A stretch of 64,000 bases of DNA, from assembly GCA_010015675.1 (NCBI GenBank), contig ML977039.1:85808-149807 (forward strand), in the 5' to 3' direction. The position numbers and the translations under genes are program-made. The DNA comes from Byssothecium circinans. Taxonomy: Eukaryota > Ascomycota > Dothideomycetes > Pleosporales > Massarinaceae. This document shows positions 54,257-64,000 of the stretch, in pieces. Below the pieces are notes generated by a model, which had not been told where the DNA came from, did no database searches, and worked only from the letters and a program-made list of their open reading frames with translations. Positions within the stretch are counted from its first letter, which is position 1. Each line of letters opens with the position of its first letter.

Positions 54257-56807
54257 TCAGTGCACCACCGCCCCAAGAAGAGCCATCAACCCGAAATAGC
54301 TGCCCGCGCATTAGCCTAATGTCCCAACGAAACCCACTTGCTATCTTTTGATAACCATCCACCACAGGCAGGCACTGCCACATGGCTCCCTCCTTCAGAC
54401 GTGGCTTGCTGGAACTTACACAGACAAACATGCAGTCCATTCCCGCATTGTCATCAGCTCCTGCAATTCCTCTGTCGACGTGAACATTCTCATCGTGGCC
54501 GCGCCTGTCACACAGAGGATAAACAGTCGGCCGAGCAGGCCGGGAACGATCGCAAACGCCATCAGCGGGAGTACGAGAATCATGGGGAGCCAGATAGTGG
54601 CAGGTTGGTGAGATGCCGCCCCACCAGCTATGCTTGCCGATCTCCGTCGTGAGATCCTCAAAAGATCATCTTTGCGCTCGAGAAACCGACTCTCAACATG
54701 GTCAATTGGTGTGTGATTTTCCATCCATGTTTTGTAGCCATCTATGTCTTCCAATTCGGCTGGCGCCATGTCTCTGAGCATATTGCTGAAGGAGGACAGG
54801 GCTGTGTCTACTCGCATTGTCAGCGTGGTGCATAACTCGCCCTCACAGATGGAAATCGTCGCCATGGTCACCGGAGCACCTACTGTACTGTCCTAGCTTG
54901 AGATAGATCCGACCCAGCAGTTCAGTCCTCCGACCATGCAGCTCACTGCCGTAGCGCATCTCACTGCGTCGAGAAGCAGGGTGATGACGCCCTGCTCCAT
55001 TTCTCGGCGAATATTGCGCGACGCATTCATCGAGGTAGCGCAGTTCATCCTCCAACTCGGCAATTTCATCTTGGATGTGGAGCAAGACACGATGGTTGAG
55101 ATGCTCGAATTTGCGGTACATCGGGACCACATTCTCTTCGACTGAACTGTGCTGCATGTCTTTGGAGCCCTCACTCAGCTTGTTCGCTAGTAGCTCGTAT
55201 CCCGCAAGGGTGCTTCTGCTCAGGTCGGGACCTGACAGATGGTGTTGATACTGGGTAGGATGCACAGTCGGGTAGTGCAAAGACGGCTGGGGGACTGCTG
55301 TGCTAGGAGCTGCCATAGGTGGACGGTTGACCATTGCCGAAGGGCCTTCATATCCTGGCGAGTACGGCACAGGCGGCATTGGATGGGGTGAATAGTATAC
55401 CATCTGTGGTGGTGGAGGCGCGGCTGGTAGGGCATTGTGTGCTGTGGCGTGAAGGTTGATAGGCGACGCCCCTGACTGCACATATGGACTGTAGAGCGGC
55501 ATTGCGTGGCTGGCGTACGGCGATTGTCCTCCAACAAATTGAAATCCTCGATGGGGCTGAGGGCTCTGCAAAACATGCTCATTGAGTGCCTGCTCCTGGC
55601 GTCTGAGTCGTCTGCTGTGACGGTCGCTGTGATGAGAAGCGGATGATGATGGGAGTCTCGGGGGTGGCATCTTCTCCAAAGCCATGTGGTGTGCATGTTT
55701 AACTGTCCCATCAGCAGCTATGCCTCCTTCACTATCATCGTGCTCTTCCTCACTACTCTCCTCTTCTTCGCCATTCACCCGTTGGCAGTGTTCACTCTCT
55801 TCTCCATCATCACTTACACTGGCTTGGTGGGCCAGGTCAGGGGTAGCCTCACGGACTGAAATTTCAGAGCCCGAGTCGTCGTCGTCATCATCACCATCAT
55901 CACGAGAAGTAGCGTAGGCTGGCCGTCTCAGTGACGCAGGGGACGTCAAAGGAGACTCCATATCAGCCTCTCCGGCCAACGATGAGCGCCCGTCATTGTC
56001 GGTAGAATCAGACTCGACGGAAGAGGCTGAAGAGGCAGTCGAAGGACGACTGTGCTGTTGGCCACCACGAATATCCTCCGCATTCAACTCTTGGTTCCCG
56101 TAATGGAGAACACTAGCTTGCTGGCGGTCCATCACGCGACAGCCCTGCGTTCTATCCCGCAATTTGGATCGCTTGCGCCTAGCTTCGTAGCTTCTATCGT
56201 ATGACTGCTGCGTAATGGTCGAATTGCTTCCACTAGATGCACCAGATACTTGAGTGAGCCCAGAAAGGACCGAGACCAGTGAGGTGTTTGGGAAACTGAT
56301 GATGTTTTCAACGCGGCGTTGCAGGGAGCCGTGCTTTTGCCTGACCGAGCGACGACTCAAGGTCGCATCTTCGACGGGCCGATGACGTCGGCGCGTTGAT
56401 GCAGCGTCTTCCCTCGAACCGATTGTAGAGCCTCTCCGACGTCTAATGGTCTTGCCTTCTCTGCCCTCAAGAATACGACTGAGTTTGGGAAAGAAACCAA
56501 TACTATCTTTCTCTTGTTCTGCCGGCGAAGGTTCGGGCGAGGTGTTGCTCGGGGACTTTTTCGAATCTTTGCGTGGAGTGGCCCGCCCGCCTTTGGTTGT
56601 GCGAGCGTCGTCCTTAACGTCTACCCATATCGACGGGCTGCTTTCATCGGTAGCTGTTTTAGCTCGCACTGGGCGTCTGTGCGAAATGGCAGAAGCAGAC
56701 TGCACTTGGGCATCAAGGTCGACTGTGTTGATCGGAGAGGTCACCGAGTGTGGGCTCCGACGCCGTATCGAGGCTCTGCGGTCCGTCTGTGACTCGATAC
56801 ACAGCAA
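54257..56807 (-). CDS. DUF6594 membrane protein with long disordered N-terminus; start unresolved
   Basis: Supported exons: 56807 (or just below)-54884, 54810-54420 and 54299-54257 (introns of 73 and 120 nt), about 785 aa. Residues 1-550 are low complexity with acidic and Ser/Arg runs. The DUF6594 domain follows: TLAGYELLANKLSEG, VPMYRKFEHLNHRVLLHIQD, IAELEDELRYLDECV, then HVESRFLERKDDLLRI. Three C-terminal membrane helices end with the family's last segment, spliced from 43 nt: CLSVYFGLMALLGAVVH. There is no in-frame ATG upstream of 56132 within the open frame, although the sequence before it is clearly coding-like. A start exon consisting of only ATG (56886-56884) followed by donor GTGGGT and acceptor TCACAG fits in phase. 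The family's function is unknown. Confidence 0.8.
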
Positions 56808-56887
56808 TCAGTCTCGTCTGCAAGATCTAATAAGTCATGTCGCAAAGGGCGGGGAGCGGAGAAGAAATTGCTTTTCTACCCACCATG

Positions 56888-57539
56888 TCTACGTGTACTC
56901 GTAGGGCTGCAGCTGGCCCCAGCAGCGGACAGTGTGCGTGCGTCAGTGGATCTGGAAGAGGCGACGCGGTCCTAGTCCTAGAGCGCAGATGAAGGCCGTC
57001 AAGGGCAGAGTTGTGACTGTGACGCAGTGTGCGGTTGCTTGCATGCTGGAAACAAAGGCACTGGTGAGCAAAAGCATACGTTGTGCCACAAGAGAGGCTT
57101 AAGGAGTGATGCAATCAGGGTGCAGCGTGATACGCGGCGCCGTCGAGACAAGGTTTGGACTGAGACACAGAACACGCAATCTGGCCATGGCAGCTTCAGA
57201 CTCGGAGGAGAGAAGAGCACTCGATCACCACTTCATGATGGATGCAAGCATGTGGAGCAAAGGGATTGGCAATTGCAGGCAACGGGCGGGCGGATGGCGG
57301 CCCAATCGTCGGCTGCAGGCGGGTCCGACATCTATCTGCAGACATCACGTGCCTCCCGCAGAGGGCTCCAGACATCTGGATGTCGTCCTCCCCGCCCTTC
57401 TGGACGCGAGCTTTCGCCTTGGAAGCATTGGTCCGCGACACTGTCAGCCCCGTGGCATTGTTCAACAATTAGTTTACACAGTATCTATAGGCTAACCGGT
57501 TCATCTAGGCTTCAAGGTACAGTACAGATCTGCTGTCTC
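56888..57539. other. Intergenic region, no gene seen
   Basis: 5' flank of the DUF6594 gene and 3' flank of the NADH dehydrogenase. GC-rich short frames without motifs. Confidence 0.4.
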
Positions 57540-59581
57540 CTAGAAGCGACTGATGTCGCGGCCAAAAATCCAGTTAATCATCCTGTGCGACCAAGTCAGC
57601 TTGAAACTCTCCTCTTCACATTAGGCAAGCTTACCAATAAGTTGGAATCAGAATCTTGTTCCGCCAACTCACGCTTTTTGTAAGATACGCTCCTCGCCAG
57701 ATTACCCACGCCAACTTGCCCGAGATATTCCCGCCTTCACCGCCTTGGAAAAGCGCATTCCAGTTCCCGATGTACGCCATGACACCCATGTTTTTGAAAG
57801 TGAAGCCTGCTTTATCGAGATCGTTCTTGTTCAGCCTCTTAGCGAGCCACAAAGCTTTCTGAGAAGCCACCTGTGCCGTGGCGGGATAGCTTGTACCTTC
57901 CAGGATTGCGCAATCACCAATAGCATAGACATCCTGAAGGATTCCTTCTACTTTGTCTTCCCCATCGCTAATTAGCTTGACCCGAAGCCGGGAGTCCGTC
58001 ATGAGAGATCCTGTTTTGGCATCCTTCTTGACCTTCCAACGTTGGGAGTGGGGATCATACATTGACTCGTCAGACCGCGCCTTGAGATGAATGAATGTTT
58101 GAGGTAGTTCATGGACCTTGTTGATTGCGTTGGCCACGAAGGGGTTTTCCATGAGTCCGGTGCTCCATACGACCATCCCCACACCAAGCTCGCCCTCCTC
58201 TTTGAGCTTCAGCGTGAAGACAGAGTGGTCATCCGAAACCGTTGATTTCTCACCCGGTATGCCTGGCCGCAGTTCTTCAACATGATGACTGGTCTTAATA
58301 TCGATGCCTTCCCGCCTGAAGTTCTCCATGGCATACTTTCCAAGCTTTTCATCAAACATGGGGAGTACCTTGTTGGCAACGTCATAGACAGTGATCTTGT
58401 GGAAGGGCATTAACTCGGAATATATGCGTGCAAGGTCCTCTTCGATGCTGTGGAGACAAGTTCAGCGACTGATCTACCAACACTTTGAAAAATGGGTCTT
58501 ACATATCGTGGAGCTCAGCAGCGAATTCTATACCCGTTGGCCCTCCACCCACGACAGCGAAGCTTAGGAGGTGTCGTCGCATCTCATCGCTTGTCGTTGG
58601 CAATGCGGCAGCTTCGAAGCATGCCAGTAATCGGTTCCTAATCCTGCGAGCATCACCGACATCCTTGAGAAAAAAGCTGCATAGTGTAAGCATGTATCAT
58701 CTAAGACCATGTCTGAGGTGCCTACGCGTGTTCTTTGACACCTGGAGTGCCAAAGGTTTGGCTATAGCAACCAACAGTGATGATCAGTTTGTCGTAGGTC
58801 AATTCGAACAGTTTCCCCTTCTTTGCTTCAATTTTCCTCTCATGCTGCCTCTGTTCCTTCGTCTGGTTCGCGTGCCGATCCTGCGTCAATGCCACAGAAG
58901 ATGAGGGATCCTCAACTGCCTCTTCGATAGATATCTTTTTATTCTTGAAGTCCACACTATCCGCCCACCCCTGGAAAAAGTCGATGTTCGTCCTCCTCGT
59001 CCGGACAGGCTCGAGAGCTGTTCGGAACTCGAGGGTACCGACTGATGTAGACGCCAGAAGAGGAGTGAAAGCGAAGTAAGATCTAGGCGACACAACAACA
59101 ACCTGGTACTTGGCCGGATCAAGATTCTTAGCAGCGGTGTAACCGCCCCAGCCTGACCCTAATATGACAATCCTTTCGCGATCTTCTCCCAGCATGGTCA
59201 GCATGAAATCTCGACGCAGAAGGCCTGCCTCTCGCGGGGTTGAAAAAGTCGGCAGTAGCAACTCTGTGTTAAGGTGGCCATCAAAATCCTGGCAGAGATA
59301 TACAGATTATTCATATATCGAAGCTTGCTTTTATTTTCCACCTTACTGCCGACTCTCTCCACCCCACGAAAGGCTTACTTCATGTTTGATGTAGGGTGTA
59401 AACACTCGCCTTTTCTCCTAGAGTCCAGTTGGCTGGTAGTGATCTTCCTGGACTGCTGAAACACAGCTGGGGCTTGGTGACTTGGATGGTTCAGGCTTGT
59501 TGAGACTGACGGTCTGATGCAGGCTGCCCGAGTGGTGCCCTGAGAAAGCAGCACGCAGACTCGCGACCTCACTTGGTGCAT
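57540..59581 (-). CDS. Type II (alternative) mitochondrial NADH dehydrogenase; 5' frame problem
   Basis: Secure exons: 59417-59379 (39 nt), 59288-58726, 58676-58503, 58447-57635 and 57582-57540; 543 aa. FAD site: [24 protein letters not shown] site: [19 protein letters not shown]. Also [60 protein letters not shown] and the C-terminal membrane-binding segment [20 protein letters not shown]. The enzyme passes electrons from NADH to ubiquinone without pumping protons. A mitochondrial presequence is encoded from the ATG at 59581 ([20 protein letters not shown]), but it is one base out of phase with the 39-nt exon ([13 protein letters not shown]). Either a further small intron ending CTCTAG at 59418 or a one-base deletion near 59411 explains this. 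Confidence 0.88.
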
Positions 59582-60173
59582 GGTGATACTTCCTGAGAAG
59601 TTTTCGGCTGCACTTGTTGGCTTCTTATGAGATGAAGATATAAATTTGAAGCTGATTGTTGTGTGACGAAATTTCACAGTGGGTAGTTGCGAAATCGACG
59701 AAACGTAGGAATGACGCACAGGCTCCGAAACTGTGCGGCAGCTCGGTCGTGCACGGCGATGTAATCCGGATGAGAGACCCAACCCAGAACCGACTCAATT
59801 AATCAATAGAATAGAGCGAGGCGCCAATCAAGATAATGGCAGGCATATTGTCCGAAAATGTTTCGAGTGCGAATCAGTGCTGTTGCTCGTCGCAAATATG
59901 GGAGCACAATCTAGATTTCGGAACTCCGCCAACATTGTGACGCAGTCAGGAGCTGGAATAGAAGTTTTCATTGGCTTTCACTGGCGGGAGCGGCTTTCTC
60001 ACAAATCATCAAGGTGTGTAAGATCAGACGCTAGAGTAAACATGTATTCCCGATCTATTCTTGTGTATTTACGGTGGTACAATAAAATTGGGCAAAGACC
60101 TGTGACCTCAGACCTGGCAGCACCCGCCAGAACACCATATTCGACGCCGCCTCTAGGGACTGCACTCGTAGTC
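59582..60173. other. Intergenic region, no gene seen
   Basis: 592 bp between the NADH dehydrogenase start and the arginase stop codon. No motif. Confidence 0.4.
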
Positions 60174-61266
60174 TCATAGAAGCGTGTCTCCCAACGCACA
60201 TCGTACAATACTGCAGCCAGCTCGGACCGTATCGCTTGCTCCATGCTCATCGAGGCTTGGATTGACCTCTACCAAGTCCAGAGCGATCAAAGAGCCTGTC
60301 TCCGCTACGCACTCAGCGATGAAATCGCCCTCGCGCAAAGTCAAGCCTCCCCGAACGGGTGTGCCCGTGCTGGGAGCCCACATCGGATCCAAGGCATCCA
60401 CGTCGAAAGAGAGGTGAATTGGAGTGTCGCTTCCGATCCAACCGAGCGCCATGTCCATGACTTTGCCAATCCCATGTCTGCATTTGCCATGTCAGTTCGA
60501 GCATCTTCGACGTGAAGTGGTGGTTTCGAGCAACCGCCTGACTTACCTGTCAATGTCATGCATGGAGAAAGCTCTGATTCCGTGATCGCGCAGAATCTTC
60601 TTCTCGCCCTTGTCAATGTCACGAAGGCCAATGTAGACAATCTTTTGGGTGCTTATACGATGGTGGTCTTCGATCCAGCCAAACACGTCTTTTCTCTCCT
60701 CGGTCGCTAGGCCCGTCAGGAACGCAACGGGCATGCCGTGGATGTTGCCGCTTTCCGATGTTTCTGGAGTGTTGATATCGGCGTGAGCATCGACCCAAAT
60801 GACGGCAATCTCTCTACCCAATCGCTCCCGTGTCGCCTTTGCTGTTCCAGAGATGGTCCCCACCGCGATGGAGTGATCTCCACCGAGGGTCAAGACCAGC
60901 TTCCCAGCTTTGGAATGGCTATAGACCTGTTCGCTGACCTCTTTCGTGACCGAGCTGACAAACTTGGGCTGCTTCATGTTGCGGTATGGCGGGTCGTCGG
61001 CCGGTATCTTCTCAGCATAGTTGTGGACCTGACCGTCGTACGAAACCTTCATTTCCAGGTCTTCTTCAAGCTGTCGAATGAGCCCAGCTTCGATGAGGGC
61101 CATGGGTGCAGCATCAACCCCCGCTTTCGGCTGTCTCTGGTCAGCTGTGGCATGTAAGCGTACAGTACGCGAAGCTCACCTGGCCGCCACTGAACCCGAC
61201 GGCCACGACACCGAGGTCATGGCGGTTGGGGAGGAACCTGGGCTGTATTTGAGGCGCGGACGTCAT
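60174..61266 (-). CDS. CAR1: Arginase
   Basis: Exons 61266-61180, 61130-60547 and 60477-60174 (introns of 49 and 69 nt); 324 aa, the standard fungal length. N-terminus: [40 protein letters not shown]. The binuclear manganese ligands are all present in [30 protein letters not shown] and [12 protein letters not shown]; the substrate loop is [15 protein letters not shown]. It converts arginine to ornithine and urea in the cytosol and is usually induced by arginine. The third exon continues [16 protein letters not shown] and ends CALGDTLL. Confidence 0.97.
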
Positions 61267-62011
61267 CTTGTCGACGAGTTGCTGTGGGAGCTGTTAGTCG
61301 TTGGATGGGAGATTGGGCAAGCAGGTGTGCGTGCGGTGGATATGGATGTTAATTCGCGGCGCCAGAGGGTAAACGAAGGGCGCCACGGTCGAGGCTTCCG
61401 ACACTGAACACTGAACAGGGCGCGTACAAACAGATTTACGCCTTCGCGATCCGTGTATGCGCGATGCAGCAAAGGGGGCTGCCTACGCTCTGAGTGGTTT
61501 GGATTCTGGTAAGCTGTGGAGCGCAGGAACATCCAAATGTGCAAAGGTGAGGAATGGCCGGCCTTTTATCTTTGCTGGCGGGCGCCATCTCTTAGGTCAT
61601 GCATGGTGCAGAATTCTCTCCCATCGCGAGCACCTGTACTTAGGAGAATAGTTGAAGTTGTACTCGTCTGCACCTGTACTTAGGGGATGTTTTATCTCGT
61701 GGGCCCCACTAGCGGCTGAGAAGCCGAGGCGCCTGCGGGAAAGGGGAAAGACGCAGACACGACACGACTTGCAGCCGACCATGTAGTGCCTTCACACCCT
61801 CTGCCAGCGCCGGAGAGGGTTGCAAAAAGGTATCTGGAGCATGTTTGCATGTGGGTTGAAACGTGAAACCTGAGAACGGCACGGCACGGCACGGTTCGGT
61901 GGAGTCCAGTCGATTCCATGTGATTGGTGGTGCCTGCGGATCCACGCCCACCTCAGATACTGCATCATCAACCCGTCAAACTCACACGCCCGTCATCACA
62001 AAGACATCGAC
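61267..62011. other. Intergenic region with a short direct repeat
   Basis: Divergent upstream region of arginase and the DUF167 gene. GCACCTGTACTTAGG occurs at 61630-61644 and again at 61670-61684, and GGCAC units cluster near 61880. No gene seen. Confidence 0.5.
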
Positions 62012-62427
62012 ATGTCCAATCCAGCCATTCGCCTCGTCACCGCCAAAGGACGCCAAGCACCCATCTCCATCCAGCTTCTGTGTCGTGTCAAGCCCGGAGT
62101 GAGCGCGAATAGGCAGGGCATCGCGGCCGTGTCGGAGGACGCCATTGAGCTTTGCGTTGCGGCACGGGCGAGGGACGGCGAGGCAAACAGAGCTGTCAGG
62201 GCAGTAATCGCAGAGGTGAGCTCATGCCGCACCATGGTTTACAGCGTCAGGTGTTGACGTTGGATCAGGCACTCAAGGTCCCCAAATCCGATGTCGAGGT
62301 TGTAAAGGGGTTCAAGAGCCGCGAGAAGACCGTCTCAATTAACAGCATCTCTGTTGACAAGGACAAGACTCCGGAAGAGGAAATTGAGCTAATTAGGATT
62401 ATATTGCAAGAGAGCGTTACTCGTTAG
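62012..62427 (+). CDS. DUF167 / YggU-type small conserved protein
   Basis: Exons 62012-62215 and 62269-62427 with a 53-nt intron in phase 0; 120 aa. Family motifs: RVKPGVSANRQGI, ARARDGEANRAVRAVIAEAL and KVPKSDVEVVKGFKSREKTV. The family (UPF0235) is found from bacteria to mammals with a known fold but no firm function. The start at MSNPAIRLVTAK is the first ATG of the frame. Confidence 0.88.
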
Positions 62428-62477
62428 CTATTACTTCGTCAATGAGGCCCCCCAGCTTCCGCGTTCATGAAACCCTC

Positions 62478-63115
62478 TTAGTACTCCCAGGCACCAGCAT
62501 CAGTAGTGTTGACTTCGGGGTAATCAGCTAGGTTCGCTATGTGGGTACACATGTAACATACCAGTAAGAGAACTGAAGCCAAGGCAGCTCGTGCTGTTCA
62601 CAGCTGCAATGTTGCCATACACCTGCCAGGGCTTGCCCTCTGTGGTGGGGCAAGCAATGAGACCGCTGGTGAAGATGAGGTTACCGAAGTTCTCACCCTC
62701 AGTTCTCGACCAGCCGTCCACAATCGAACCTTCAGGCTTGTACACCGAATGGGGTGCTGTGTACGAAAGAGCACCGTCCGGAGCTACGTACACTATGATT
62801 GAGTTAGCACCATAGTGTCCACGTCAAACGTAGCTAGTACGACATACCCTGCTGGCCACCCGGAACAATGACACCGAGACTGAGAGTCCCATCTCCTCCA
62901 GCGAAAACAGTCTCGTTTCCTGGATACGCATTGCATACTTCGCCGACTTCAGGAGGGCAGTGCGGTGACGGGCTTCCACCTAGTGTGAATTTCCCGCCAT
63001 TGGCGTTCAGAGGGAGCAGATGGATGGGTGACGCGCTGCGGGCAGATATGACACCAAAGTAGCCCTGAGCCATTGTGCTAGCTACGAGAGCAGAGAAAGC
63101 GGCGACGGTCTTCAT
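62478..63115 (-). CDS. Secreted protein of the fungal IgE-binding/allergen-like family
   Basis: Exons 63115-62848, 62792-62562 and 62512-62478 (introns of 55 and 49 nt); 177 aa. The signal peptide is MKTVAAFSALVASTMAQ, followed by GYFGVISARSASPIHLLPLN. The conserved block GGDGTLSLGVIVPGGQQ joins across intron 1 to VYVAPDGALSYTAPHS. Then come GSIVDGWSRTEGENFGNLIF, a Cys pair (LIACP, TSCLGFSSLT) and a spliced tail VNTTDAGAWEY. Homologues are abundant wall or secreted proteins, some reported as IgE-binding. No enzyme motif. The function is structural or unknown. Confidence 0.88.
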
Positions 63116-64000
63116 CGTGCAAGGTGTGGTTCGAAGGCTGAAGCGAGCGTAGGGGAGCAGAAAATGACGCTGTATCGGGGACTTGGACTTTGAACTAGAA
63201 CAAGGTAAAACAGTAATAAGAATGAGGACAGAGAGACACGGAGCTCTGCGTATTTATGTTGCTAATGCCCATGCATATTGAATATCGTAATGGTGAGGGG
63301 CAACACCAACTAACACTAGCAACGACTATCATCACTCAACTAGGGTTGCTAGCAAGGCCGCCCACAACCTTGCCAGATCACTGGTTGCTATTATTGCCTG
63401 GGCGCACGTAGAAATGGCCGTAGCCATGATGCCTCAGACCACACCTCGTGATAACCATCGATTGATACAAAGAGACCTCGGTCATTCACGCGTTATCGGC
63501 CTCAAAAGCTGTGACCTTGGACCCATCGGGATAGACTGCCATAGGTATCTACAGGCACCGGGCGAGTCACTGAGCAACGAAGAGGGTGAAAACTGCATGG
63601 TGGTAGCAAAGGATAAATGCGATGAAAGCATGGTCACAAGATCAATAGACTGTTGGAAACATGGGATGGCTAAGCGACGCATGCATCATGCACGTTTGTA
63701 GCAATTCGATAGTCTCGTCGTTGTCCATGTCCCTTCTGAATGGCTGAGGTCCTAACCACTGCGTCGTGCAACAAGGCATACAAAACAAATACCGTTGTCA
63801 AATGTGAAAACATCTCTGGAATCTGGGTGCGCAGCTGCGGACTTTTCGGGTTCCCTCTGAAAGTCACATCTGTGCAATGTTTTACTCGCGCCACGCACTA
63901 CCTCGCTTCGCTCGGTAGTGCTACTAGGCTCAACGCAACCACCACGCTCAACGCGCTTTTTGCCAAGCACATCTATTTACACCTACTTTTCTACCTACCC
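63116..64000. other. Right-end region, no gene seen
   Basis: 885 bp upstream of the secreted-protein gene. Small frames only. The last 110 bp contain an inverted repeat and C/A-rich sequence that may be the edge of a repeat element. Confidence 0.4.
63895..63921. repeat. Perfect 8-bp inverted repeat with 11-nt loop
   Basis: Arms GCACTACC (63895-63902) and GGTAGTGC (63914-63921) around TCGCTTCGCTC. It could be a transcript hairpin or part of a dispersed element. Confidence 0.8.

Noticed and set aside
53982..54440. Minus frame with a hydrophobic segment (MAILMFAFFFLCVVFSLCGL)
   Set aside because: It overlaps the last intron and final exon of the DUF6594 gene; the spliced CLSVYFGLMALLGAVVH matches that family's C-terminus and explains the region better.

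Overview
The window is nuclear DNA of a filamentous ascomycete, most likely a dothideomycete of the Pleosporales type. The evidence is dense eukaryotic genes with many short introns (about 43-120 nt, GT-AG with CTRAC-like branch sites), a nuclear tRNA, and lineage-typical families (BLI-3-like, DUF6594, SigF-like NTF2-like, SET, small GPI proteins). Genes lie on both strands, nothing looks like an operon, and I see no transposase, reverse transcriptase, CRISPR array or rRNA. Exon models were built by eye from reading-frame continuity, splice signals and protein motifs. Every complete model was checked to be a multiple of three; no alignment or search was possible.

Layout. 0-9 kb: 3' part of a CorA/Alr1 Mg2+ channel, a CutC protein, a GPI-anchored secreted protein, a SigF/NTF2-like membrane protein, and a NIF3-BolA head-to-head pair. 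9.3 kb: a tRNA-Asn(GUU) gene carrying two insertions. One is the usual anticodon-loop intron. The other is a 53-nt segment in the T-stem with perfect spliceosomal intron signals; this is the most unusual object in the window. 10-24 kb: TAF12, DENND6, VAC14, VMA12, COQ1, a Swd3-type WD40 protein and ISC1. 25-34 kb is sparser: a small unknown protein, an SDR, a GPI protein, a SET protein, a single-pass membrane protein and an ankyrin protein. 34-48 kb is a housekeeping block: RPN3, SPC34, BLI-3, BFR1, HEM4, a nuclear protein annotated elsewhere as a BTB factor, a MYST acetyltransferase and MIS14. 48-57 kb: an unknown multi-exon gene, an unresolved membrane protein, a RasGAP and a DUF6594 protein. 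57-64 kb: alternative NADH dehydrogenase, arginase, a DUF167 protein and an IgE-binding-like secreted protein.

How the genes relate. Most are independent housekeeping genes, and many are head-to-head pairs with short shared upstream regions: NIF3/BolA, DENND6/VAC14, VMA12/COQ1, SWD3/ISC1, RPN3/SPC34 and BFR1/HEM4. DENND6, VAC14 and VMA12 form a contiguous endolysosome/vacuole block. Two genes (CorA and RasGAP) have GC-AG introns with the GCAAGT donor. Four genes have unresolved 5' ends: the ankyrin protein, DUF6594, the NADH dehydrogenase and the membrane protein near 50 kb. The CorA gene runs off the left edge.
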